From: Spirochaeta sp.
GTDB lineage: Bacteria > Spirochaetota > Spirochaetia > UBA9216
Direction of reading: 5' to 3'
NCBI GenBank assembly: GCA_003454605.1
Contig: DMKD01000299.1
Location: forward strand, 1 to 8,421
DNA length: 8,421 bases
The notes under the pieces are model-generated. The model ran no database searches. It had not been told where the DNA came from and worked only from the letters and a program-made list of their open reading frames with translations. A program made the position numbers and the translations under genes. This document shows positions 1 through 5,843 of this stretch, in pieces. Position 1 is the stretch's first letter; the number at the start of each line of letters is the position of its first letter.

Positions 1-161
1 TAGTAAATATTGAAAAAAAGACTCTCAAACATGTCAGGAACGGCTTCCTGTACCCCCTGAGAGATAAATCCGGGCAAAAAAAGCACTGAAAAGAGCAGCA
101 GCGGCTCGAATTGAGTCAGATTAATTTTTTTATTGTTTGTACTGGAAAAAAAATCATTCAC
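1..161 (-). CDS. N-terminal fragment of a probable membrane or exported protein, cut by left edge
   Basis: On the minus strand a reading frame is open from about position 182 to the left edge. The best start is the GTG at 161-159, giving 53 visible residues; a TTG at 179-177 is the alternative. Residues 20-34 (PLLLFSVLFLPGFIS) form a hydrophobic segment after a polar N-terminus, followed by an amphipathic stretch (EAVPDMFESLFF). This is typical of the first membrane helix of a polytopic protein or of an uncleaved signal. I do not recognise the family with confidence; the P-G after the hydrophobic run is reminiscent of CPBP-type membrane proteases, but this is only a guess. No clear Shine-Dalgarno sequence precedes either start, which lowers confidence. 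It would be transcribed divergently from the PilZ gene. Confidence 0.45.
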   Translation of the reverse strand, partial: MNDFFSSTNNKKINLTQFEPLLLFSVLFLPGFISQGVQEAVPDMFESLFFNIY

Positions 162-246
162 ACAGTAGAATATTACCAATATTTATGTTAATTGCAAGAT
201 AAATAAGGCAGTTCAGTTAATAAGGTGATGGATCGATACTAATATT
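162..246. promoter_or_regulatory. AT-rich divergent intergenic region upstream of the PilZ gene
   Basis: This stretch lies between the left-edge minus-strand frame and the PilZ start. It contains the self-complementary hexamer TTGCAA at 192-197, which could serve as a -35 element on either strand. On the minus strand a TAATAT lies 16 nt further on (175-170). On the plus strand only weak -10 matches (such as TTAATA at 217-222, 19 nt away) are seen. A partial Shine-Dalgarno-like AAGGTGAT sits at 222-229, about 17 nt before the PilZ ATG, which is too far for efficient initiation. Promoter assignment is tentative. Confidence 0.25.
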
Positions 247-1281
247 ATGTGGATTATTCTTGGTGTAATTTTTATTCTTCTAATGATACTCATCATCGTT
301 CTTCGTAGGATGGGGGGGGGGAACTTTCCCTGGGCTCAGTTTTATGCGAAAGGACGGGAATCCGGCTTCAGTATGAAGGAGATTCATCTCCTTCGGAAGG
401 TAGCAGTAGAGAATCGGCTTGAAAATCCGACTTCGCTCTTCTGGTCGATAAAACAGCTTGACCGTTCTATTCGCGGTACGATAATGAAGTTTCGAAACGA
501 AGGCACTTACTCCGAAGAGATCAATGTAAGGTTTATCGGAAAGCTATATGATTTCAGGCGCCGCGTTGAGCTTAATCTCCCGAAATACAAGCTTGGGCTC
601 AAAACTAGCCGTAAAATAGCTACACATCAGAAGATTAAGTTAAACCTTCCGGGTGCGGGGACATATACAGCAAGCGTGGTTGAGAATCTACGGAAGTATC
701 TCGCTATTTCCTATCCGGAGGGCCCGGTTCTGCCGGAAGGCTTTGACTGGAAGGGGCAGGATATCAATGTCGGTTTCTGGCGTGGGGACGATGCTGGTTA
801 TGTTTTTGATTCAACTGTTCTTGAAGATTTCTCGGAAAAGAATTACTCCATTTTGCATATATCACATTCCGATAATATCGTTCGCAGTCAGAAGCGTTCT
901 TCGGTCAGGATCGATGTAAACCGACCGGCACAGCTCTATCTGCTTAAGAACGTTGCCGAAACAACTGAGGTCGAAGAGAAAAGCTCCGGACTCCGCTGCC
1001 GCCTGATAGATATATCCGAAGGCGGGGCAGCATTGGTGATCGGAGGCAAGGCAAAGGTCGGTATTTCAATAAAGCTGCAGTTTACTCTCGATCCTTATAA
1101 GATAAGGATGGCAGGTACGGTCAGAGGTGTGAGTTTTAATCCTAAGAAAAACCAGTCGGTTCTGCATCTGCAGGCTGCTCCTCTGCATCCGATCGTTCGA
1201 AATCAGCTCCTGTCCTATGTGTATAATATCTTCGGAGAGCGTGAGCAGCGAACCGGCAGAAGCCGTGTCACAAACTATTAA
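247..1281 (+). CDS. Membrane-anchored PilZ-domain protein (probable c-di-GMP receptor) with a G10 tract
   Basis: 344 residues. Residues 2-20 are one strongly hydrophobic helix followed by RR, so the protein is probably anchored with its bulk in the cytoplasm. Residues 40-110 are charged and helical, with no family I can name. The C-terminal PilZ domain (about 212-325) carries both c-di-GMP signatures: RSSVR at 217-221 (RxxxR) and DISEGG at 255-260 (D/NxSxxG). PilZ proteins bind cyclic di-GMP and in spirochaetes are tied to motility and envelope control; the specific output here is unknown. ATG 247 is chosen because it keeps the whole anchor; an in-frame TGA at 226-228 limits extension, and the ribosome site is poor (ATT 244 is the only other nearby in-frame candidate). 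Codons 22-25 contain ten consecutive G (312-321), so the gene may be phase variable. It leads a probable operon with the HEAT-repeat gene 9 nt downstream. Confidence 0.85.
   Translation: MWIILGVIFILLMILIIVLRRMGGGNFPWAQFYAKGRESGFSMKEIHLLRKVAVENRLENPTSLFWSIKQLDRSIRGTIMKFRNEGTYSEEINVRFIGKLYDFRRRVELNLPKYKLGLKTSRKIATHQKIKLNLPGAGTYTASVVENLRKYLAISYPEGPVLPEGFDWKGQDINVGFWRGDDAGYVFDSTVLEDFSEKNYSILHISHSDNIVRSQKRSSVRIDVNRPAQLYLLKNVAETTEVEEKSSGLRCRLIDISEGGAALVIGGKAKVGISIKLQFTLDPYKIRMAGTVRGVSFNPKKNQSVLHLQAAPLHPIVRNQLLSYVYNIFGEREQRTGRSRVTNY
312..321 (+). repeat. Homopolymeric G10 tract inside the PilZ coding sequence
   Basis: Ten consecutive G follow the AT of codon 22 (ATG) and encode Gly23-Gly25, directly after the membrane helix. 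In this window the length keeps the frame open. Losing one G moves the frame to a TGA at 374-376; gaining one moves it to a TGA at 420-422. Runs of this length are known slippage sites in other bacteria, including Treponema. Alternatively it could be a fixed run or an assembly length error. Confidence 0.85.
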
Positions 1282-1286
1282 GAGGA
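1281..1286 (+). promoter_or_regulatory. Ribosome binding site of HEAT-repeat gene A
   Basis: AGAGGA overlaps the last base of the PilZ stop codon and lies 4 nt before the ATG at 1291. It supports this start and translation from a shared transcript. Confidence 0.6.
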
Positions 1287-1290
1287 CTCA

Positions 1291-2487
1291 ATGAAAAAAT
1301 TTACAGCAGCTGTTATTTGTTTGATTCTGTTAATTGGCACAGCAGCACCGGTTTTCAGTGCGGATAATCCAGAGGTCGTTGAAGCATTCAGGAAGAATTT
1401 CACCAGAGGCAGTCTCGCCACAAAAGTTCGGGTTCTTCAGGATTCAATTGAGTATAAAGATGCGGATATGTCTCCATTGTACATCCTCTCGCTTGATTTC
1501 ATAATTAATAATTCATGGATGCTCCAGAATGACACCATAGGACGTGATCTGATGTTCTTCACTATCAGGCTGCTCGGTACGAATGGAATTGCTGAATCGG
1601 CTGATAATCTATGGCAGTTTTATAATGTTGTTGATGATTCCGCTCTCATGATTGAAATAATGAACGCATTGGGGGATACCGCTGCCGGAAAGCAGGATAT
1701 TGTTTACGGTATAAATGCCTGGCTCAGGGAATATAACACAGGCTTTAGAGCAGGGAAAACTCCGGATAATAAACTTGTTGCCGAGACGGTTTCAACCCTC
1801 GGTAAGCTTGGTGATCCAACATCTTTTCCTATTGTATTTACAACCGGTACGATTGGTTATTCAGATGTCGTTAACTTCAGCGCAACCGAAGCCCTCGGCA
1901 AGATAGAAGGATATTTTACTGATCACATAATTGAAGTCATCCGCTCGAGTATTCCCGAGGAAAAAATCGCGGCACTCAAAGCGGCTTACGGCCAGTCCAA
2001 TCTTTTACGCGAAGACAAGGCGTCAATTGCGCTTGTCGGTCTGGATATAGGTCTGTATTCCGAGCCTGAGACATCGACGGATGAAGCTCAACTTCGTGAA
2101 CTCAGATACGAAGCTGTCAGGCAGCTGACTGCCTTAAACTGGGCGGGAGCGACCGATAATCTTGTTAAACATTTTGATTCGTCTGTTTTCGAGCTTGAAC
2201 AGGGACTCTGCAGAAAGGTGAATCTTATTGAGGCAATCGACGCCCTCGGTAATTCGGATACTCATGATGCGGCTGTAAGGCTTACACTATATTTAGAGGT
2301 TCTTAATTCCTACACCGAAAACGGACAGATTGTTGATGAACAGGTTATTCTAAGTGTAATCAGAAATCTTGGAGAACTCGGGGATAATACCGCCTTTGAT
2401 TACCTGTTGTATACCGGTTATCTGAACTACTCAGGTACGGTTCAGCGGGCCGCGCGGGAGGCCTTGAAAAATCTTAAAAACATTTAA
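1291..2487 (+). CDS. Exported HEAT-repeat protein A, function unknown
   Basis: 398 residues. The N-terminus has a classical signal peptide: MKK, a hydrophobic core at about 5-19, and a cleavage region at VFS-A-D (after residue 23 or 24). No lipobox cysteine is present, so a soluble periplasmic location is inferred. The mature part is almost entirely alpha-helical. HEAT-like helical pairs are visible at about 161-183 (STLGKLGDPTSFPIVF), 194-206 (SATEALGKIE), 271-292, 306-331 (EAIDALGNSDTHDAAVRL) and 351-371 (VIRNLGELGDNTAFDYLL), ending in a repeat that finishes AAREALKNLKNI. HEAT repeats form solenoids that bind proteins; no catalytic motif is seen. It is a paralogue of the protein at 5844-7019, matching in length, signal peptide, repeat order and C-terminal signature. 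It lies 9 nt after the PilZ gene and its 3' end abuts or overlaps the comEC coding frame. The binding partner is unknown. Confidence 0.85.
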   Translation: MKKFTAAVICLILLIGTAAPVFSADNPEVVEAFRKNFTRGSLATKVRVLQDSIEYKDADMSPLYILSLDFIINNSWMLQNDTIGRDLMFFTIRLLGTNGIAESADNLWQFYNVVDDSALMIEIMNALGDTAAGKQDIVYGINAWLREYNTGFRAGKTPDNKLVAETVSTLGKLGDPTSFPIVFTTGTIGYSDVVNFSATEALGKIEGYFTDHIIEVIRSSIPEEKIAALKAAYGQSNLLREDKASIALVGLDIGLYSEPETSTDEAQLRELRYEAVRQLTALNWAGATDNLVKHFDSSVFELEQGLCRKVNLIEAIDALGNSDTHDAAVRLTLYLEVLNSYTENGQIVDEQVILSVIRNLGELGDNTAFDYLLYTGYLNYSGTVQRAAREALKNLKNI

Positions 2488-2500
2488 AAAAACTTTAATT
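2456..2500 (+). promoter_or_regulatory. Possible non-canonical translation start region of comEC
   Basis: The comEC frame is open from 2468 (after a TGA at 2465-2467) but has no ATG, GTG or TTG before the GTG at 2678. A good Shine-Dalgarno-like GGGAGG at 2456-2461 lies 9 nt before an in-frame ATC (2471-2473). An in-frame ATT (2498-2500) follows 10 nt after the stop of HEAT gene A, where translational coupling could act. Either could be the true start; ATT and ATC starts are rare but known. A sequence error in the A-rich run at 2486-2492 is another explanation. Confidence 0.35.
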
Positions 2501-2677
2501 TTAAAACTCTCAGAAAATCCTTTTATTTACGGACTTTTTGCAGCCCTGGTCTTCAGGCTGCTGATTATTGAAAATCTACACTCAGAGCTGAGATTTATTT
2601 TATCTGCAGGCGCAGGACTGCTTTGTGCAGCTGCTCTTTTATTTCTCCTTACAGGAAACAGGCGACGAACCCGGCTC
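2488..2677 (+). other. Coding-like 5' extension of comEC (N-terminal membrane helices)
   Basis: Translated in the comEC frame, this stretch reads as two hydrophobic helices: NPFIYGLFAALVFRLLII and, after a short polar turn, LSAGAGLLCAAALLFLL, then a basic loop NRRRTR leading directly into the third helix of the 2678 frame. This is the normal N-terminal layout of ComEC family proteins (helices, then the OB-like DUF4131 segment). It is therefore almost certainly part of the gene even though the start codon is unclear. Confidence 0.65.
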
Positions 2678-3997
2678 GTGTTTATTATGCTGCTTGCAGG
2701 AATTTCTGCCGGAGGGTTTGCGGGCCTCAGTCTGAATCGCGGCACCCCGTCCTGGTCGGGACTGCCTGCAGCCAGGGTCGTACGGCTGCACGGCCGCGCC
2801 GCTGCGGACAGCCGCAAACTCAGCTCAGGCAGCTATATGCTTGAGCTTGACCTGAAGGTAGTTGAGGCCGGAAACGGTGCCATCGCGGATGCCGGCGGCA
2901 GAACACTGCTGTTTTTTGATAAAAACCCTGCCGTCTTTGCCGGACGCCTGATAAGCGTGGATGCGGCTCTCAAAATTTCAGATACCCACAATGCACTGAT
3001 GCAGCGGCAGAGACTGTCGGAAGCATCGCTTCTTAAGGATTCTGCCGTCTTTACAGCTAACCCACGCAGCGGTTCACTCTCACGCGGCGGGTGGAGCAGC
3101 CCTCTTGCAGAGTATCGGGCACAGCTGGCGGGAATGATTGCAGCCCGCTGCAATGAAATGGGGCCGGCAGCAGGCGGATTGTTTGCCGCACTTTTTTCCG
3201 GTAACAGAGACGGTTTGTCGGTTGAGGAATCCAGCATCTTCCGCCGTGCGGGATGTTCGCATATTCTTGCGCTTTCAGGCATGCACCTTGGAATACTTTC
3301 AGGAATTATTCTCCTGCTGCTGAAACCTCTGCCGGGACGGAAAGTTTCCTTCGCGGTAAGCTGCGTAATAATATTTGCCTATCTTTTTCTTACCGGTTTC
3401 GGGATATCTCTTGTCAGGGCGGCGGTGATGTATTTCTGCTGCGGCGCGGCAATGGTTTTCTACAGGGAGTTCAGAGGCATTGATGTTTTACTGCTTTCAT
3501 TTATTGTGCTCGTTTTGATAGAGCCTTCATCGTTTTATACCGCTGCATTCAGACTGTCGTTCCTTGCTGTCGGTGGTATCATTCTTGCCGCTCCTACTGT
3601 AAATCGGATTCTCAGGCCTTACATGCCTTCATTTCTGCGTTTGCCCTTATCCGCCTCAATCGGTGCACAGCTTTTTGTTATACCTCTGCTAGCGCAGCTG
3701 TTTGGTGAGATTTATCCCGCAGGACTGGCTGCCGGAATTATTCTTGCGCCCCTGGTGACTGTTTTCATCTGGGCAGGTATAATCTATCTGTTCTCAGGCT
3801 TGGGAGCCGCAGCTATTGCCGCCGATTTATTGTACAGACTGATTTTTCTGATCGCAGGTAAAGCTTCGGTGCTTCCGTCTCTGAGTGTTGAAGATGATGT
3901 TGCAGCCGTATCTATAATCTGTGGGCTGATTGCTCTCGCTCTTATTTTATTCAGCCTGTACAGGAGACGATTTAATGGAATATCCGGTAAATTATGA
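2678..3997 (+). CDS. comEC: ComEC/Rec2-type competence channel protein, without metallo-beta-lactamase domain
   Basis: ComEC forms the inner-membrane channel that takes up single-stranded DNA in natural transformation. The frame from GTG 2678 gives 439 residues, but the true protein very likely starts upstream (see 2488-2677). In order: a membrane helix (1-18); an OB-like soluble segment (about 30-100, VRLHGRAAAD through LISVDAALKI); and the Competence domain from about 145 with the hallmark motifs GNRDGLS (175-181), FRRAGCSHILALSGMHLG (188-205), then several membrane helices to the C-terminus. It ends at residue 439 in a basic tail (LYRRRF), so the C-terminal metallo-beta-lactamase domain of longer ComEC proteins (B. 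subtilis about 776 residues) is absent; a nuclease would have to come from elsewhere. The 5' part is clearly GC-richer than its neighbours. Its 3' end overlaps rsmA by 23 nt. Whether it works in DNA uptake here is inferred from family only. Confidence 0.85.
   Translation: MFIMLLAGISAGGFAGLSLNRGTPSWSGLPAARVVRLHGRAAADSRKLSSGSYMLELDLKVVEAGNGAIADAGGRTLLFFDKNPAVFAGRLISVDAALKISDTHNALMQRQRLSEASLLKDSAVFTANPRSGSLSRGGWSSPLAEYRAQLAGMIAARCNEMGPAAGGLFAALFSGNRDGLSVEESSIFRRAGCSHILALSGMHLGILSGIILLLLKPLPGRKVSFAVSCVIIFAYLFLTGFGISLVRAAVMYFCCGAAMVFYREFRGIDVLLLSFIVLVLIEPSSFYTAAFRLSFLAVGGIILAAPTVNRILRPYMPSFLRLPLSASIGAQLFVIPLLAQLFGEIYPAGLAAGIILAPLVTVFIWAGIIYLFSGLGAAAIAADLLYRLIFLIAGKASVLPSLSVEDDVAAVSIICGLIALALILFSLYRRRFNGISGKL
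3962..3967 (+). promoter_or_regulatory. Ribosome binding site that fixes the rsmA start
   Basis: AGGAGA lies inside the end of comEC, 7 nt before the ATG at 3975. It favours this ATG over the longer in-frame TTG at 3930, which has no such site and would add 15 residues with no match to the family. Confidence 0.7.
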
Positions 3998-4844
3998 TTC
4001 ACCCGCTGAGCTGAGGGAATTCCTCGAATCATCAAATCTTAGTATGAAAAAACGCTTCGGACAGAATTTCCTGATAAACCGGGGAGGGCGGGAGAAGATC
4101 ATATCATGTCTTCCTGTTTCCGCTGGTGACTCTGTCTGGGAAATCGGCCCGGGGCTTGGTGCCATGACCTGGCATCTTCTGGAGATGAAGGCTGATGTAA
4201 CTGTTTTTGAAATCGATCACGGATTCATCGGAAATCTGACTGAATTTTACGGTAGGCTGTCGAATTTCAGTATGGTTGAGGGGGATTTTCTTAAAAGTTT
4301 CAAGATTAGATCTGAAAATGATGCGGATGCTCCTGATTACATCCTCGGAAATCTGCCGTATGTCAGCGGATCAGTCATGATCGCAGAGATTGTAAGATCT
4401 TCAATTGAACCTAAAAGAATGGTATTCACTCTTCAGAAAGAGGTGGGGCAGAGAATGGCCGCAGTTCCCGGGACCAAGGATTATTCCAGTTTTTCCCTCG
4501 TTTGTCAGTCAAAATACGACATTTTTATGCGTGGTGATCTGAAACCCGGTTCATTCTATCCCCGTCCGGCTGTCCAATCGGCAATTATAGAATTAAGACC
4601 CCACAGCCGCTTTAAACCGGGAGATCCGCAGATGTATTATAAGTTGATAGATGATCTTTTCCTTGCCCGGCGGAAGAAGATCTCCAATAATCTGACTAAA
4701 GGAAAACTTGCTTCAGAATTGGGTCGGGACATCATGGCGCAAACGCTGGAGAAAAGCGGTCTGGATGGCGGAAGGCGAGCTGAGACCCTGTCAGTTCCTG
4801 ACGTTGAATTATTGAGCAGAATGCTATCTGAAGATCTGAAATAA
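3975..4844 (+). CDS. rsmA: 16S rRNA (adenine(1518)-N6/adenine(1519)-N6)-dimethyltransferase
   Basis: RsmA (KsgA) uses S-adenosylmethionine to dimethylate two adjacent adenines in the helix 45 loop at the 3' end of 16S rRNA, a late step of small-subunit assembly in the cytoplasm. The 289-residue product is close to the usual length (E. coli 273). Motifs in order: KKRFGQNFL (25-33), SAM-binding EIGPGLG (56-62), the acidic ribose-binding FEID (78-81), GDFL (103-106), catalytic NLPY (126-129), GSFYPRPAV (192-200), and the C-terminal FLARRKKISNNL (229-240), all typical of RsmA rather than Erm resistance methylases. The start at 3975 is set by the AGGAGA site and the first residues of the family alignment. 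It overlaps comEC by 23 nt, so its translation is probably coupled to it. Confidence 0.95.
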   Translation: MEYPVNYDSPAELREFLESSNLSMKKRFGQNFLINRGGREKIISCLPVSAGDSVWEIGPGLGAMTWHLLEMKADVTVFEIDHGFIGNLTEFYGRLSNFSMVEGDFLKSFKIRSENDADAPDYILGNLPYVSGSVMIAEIVRSSIEPKRMVFTLQKEVGQRMAAVPGTKDYSSFSLVCQSKYDIFMRGDLKPGSFYPRPAVQSAIIELRPHSRFKPGDPQMYYKLIDDLFLARRKKISNNLTKGKLASELGRDIMAQTLEKSGLDGGRRAETLSVPDVELLSRMLSEDLK

Positions 4845-4858
4845 TTGTTTTTTTGCTA

Positions 4859-4898
4859 ATGACTAATAATAAACTTATTCTTATAATCATACTATAAT
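4859..4898 (+). promoter_or_regulatory. Putative sigma-70-type promoter of the lipoprotein-HEAT B operon
   Basis: In the 84-nt gap after rsmA, ATGACT (4859-4864, four of six matches to TTGACA) is followed after 17 nt by a perfect TATAAT (4882-4887). A second TATAAT lies at 4893-4898 with only a weak -35. Either would place transcription starts just upstream of the Shine-Dalgarno sequence at 4916-4920. The surrounding sequence is very AT-rich, so chance matches are possible. Confidence 0.45.
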
Positions 4899-4915
4899 CA
4901 GAGATTAACCCGTTT

Positions 4916-4920
4916 AGGAG
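4916..4920 (+). promoter_or_regulatory. Ribosome binding site of the lipoprotein gene
   Basis: AGGAG lies 8 nt before the ATG at 4929, which supports that start and the lipoprotein signal it begins. Confidence 0.7.
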
Positions 4921-4928
4921 AATAGAAG

Positions 4929-5834
4929 ATGAAAAATGTATTTACAGCATTCCTCATAATTTCAGTGCTGATAATTTCCAGTTGTGTGACACCGACAACC
5001 GAAGCTGATAGTGATTCCAGGAATTTATCAAATGTTGAAAAAGCGGAAACAGCTGAAACAGCTGAAAAAGCTGAAACAGAAAATAAAGGTAAAACAGCCG
5101 TAACCGAAGTTGTTTCGATTCCATATCTGTTAAAAGACACAAATTATTTCAGTGACGGATATATCGAGAGTTACAAGGTATACAGCTATAACGATGATAT
5201 GAGTATTGCACGGGAAGACCTTTTTGATTCTTTTGATGAGCTTATTGAGTCTACGGTGTACGAACCGATGTCCGACGGAGCCCTCAGGAGATCTTTGTTT
5301 GATGCTCGCGGCACGCTGCAGTCATGGAGAAAACTTGTAACTGCAGACGGTCTTTCTGTGAGGATTGAATCCTACAATTCTGAAGATGAGCTTCAGACTG
5401 TCTCGGAAAACACCTATGATGCGGAAGGAAATTTGACTGTCTGGAAGATTTTAAACGGCAGTGGGGTTGTTTTATCTGAAACCAGATATATTTATGAATC
5501 CGGTGAGAATACGAAAATTGAAATATATGACACGTCAATGATGCTTCGTGAATACTTCATAAATGAATTTGAAGACGGCCTTATTGTTAAAAACAGTCAT
5601 TATGATGAGAACGATAAAATTAAAACCGTTGTCGAATATGCCTATGAGGACGGAGTTCTTGTTTCGGGAAAATATCTCAGAGCAAACGGTTCGACCTCCC
5701 GCACAATGACATATTCAAATGATGAAAAGGGAAGCCCTCTTAAAACTGAAACCTTCGACGGCAACGGTAAGCTGAAAGATTGGAATGAGAAAGAGTATGA
5801 GTATGTTTCAAAAGAAATTACGGTTTGGAAATAG
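4929..5834 (+). CDS. Lipoprotein with YD-like repeats, function unknown
   Basis: 301 residues. The signal peptide has a hydrophobic core (about 4-16) and ends in ISSC with Cys19 as the lipidation site; a serine at -1 is common in loose spirochaetal lipoboxes. Residues 38-51 are a low-complexity tether (AET/AEK units) coded by a 9-bp tandem repeat. The mature C-terminal part (about 120-295) is rich in beta-hairpin motifs of the YD type: FDARGTLQ (124-131), YNSEDELQ (149-156), YDAEGNLT (163-170), YDENDKIK (225-232) and FDGNGKLK (276-283), spaced roughly 14-62 residues apart. Such repeats occur in surface-exposed binding proteins and in RHS/YwqK-like proteins; there is no toxin domain. It is anchored in the envelope, probably on the periplasmic or surface side. 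The next gene (exported HEAT protein B) follows after 9 nt, so they are probably co-transcribed and may act together. Function unknown. Confidence 0.8.
   Translation: MKNVFTAFLIISVLIISSCVTPTTEADSDSRNLSNVEKAETAETAEKAETENKGKTAVTEVVSIPYLLKDTNYFSDGYIESYKVYSYNDDMSIAREDLFDSFDELIESTVYEPMSDGALRRSLFDARGTLQSWRKLVTADGLSVRIESYNSEDELQTVSENTYDAEGNLTVWKILNGSGVVLSETRYIYESGENTKIEIYDTSMMLREYFINEFEDGLIVKNSHYDENDKIKTVVEYAYEDGVLVSGKYLRANGSTSRTMTYSNDEKGSPLKTETFDGNGKLKDWNEKEYEYVSKEITVWK
5043..5078 (+). repeat. Four tandem 9-bp units coding AET/AEK
   Basis: Four adjacent copies: GCGGAAACA, GCTGAAACA, GCTGAAAAA and GCTGAAACA, differing by one base from the consensus GCTGAAACA in the first and third. Each encodes Ala-Glu-Thr or Ala-Glu-Lys. 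Because the unit is three codons, copy-number change would lengthen or shorten the tether after the lipidated cysteine without breaking the frame. Confidence 0.85.
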
Positions 5835-5843
5835 GGGGCTGAT

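Noticed and set aside
653..919. Plus-strand frame inside the PilZ gene
   Set aside because: It overlaps the conserved PilZ domain in another frame and has no ribosome site or domain.
2527..2817. Minus-strand open frame over the comEC 5' extension
   Set aside because: Low-complexity Arg/Ala/Pro-rich product typical of an antisense frame; the plus-strand frame gives convincing ComEC membrane helices instead.
2833..3282. Minus-strand open frame opposite comEC
   Set aside because: It lies wholly inside the GC-rich comEC gene, is rich in Ser, Pro, Ala and Arg as expected of an antisense shadow, and has no ribosome binding site or recognisable domain.
3930..3974. Longer rsmA start at TTG 3930 adding 15 residues
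   Set aside because: No ribosome binding site there, the added residues are hydrophobic comEC-overlap sequence, and AGGAGA plus ATG at 3975 fits the family N-terminus.
3975..4844. Erm-type macrolide-resistance methylase
   Set aside because: The NLPY motif, the C-terminal RRKKISNNL segment, the length and the housekeeping context fit RsmA; nothing suggests a resistance element.
4845..4858. Intrinsic terminator after rsmA (seven T at 4848-4854)
   Set aside because: No stem of useful length precedes the T run; only a 4-bp inverted repeat can be found, so read-through into the lipoprotein gene cannot be excluded.
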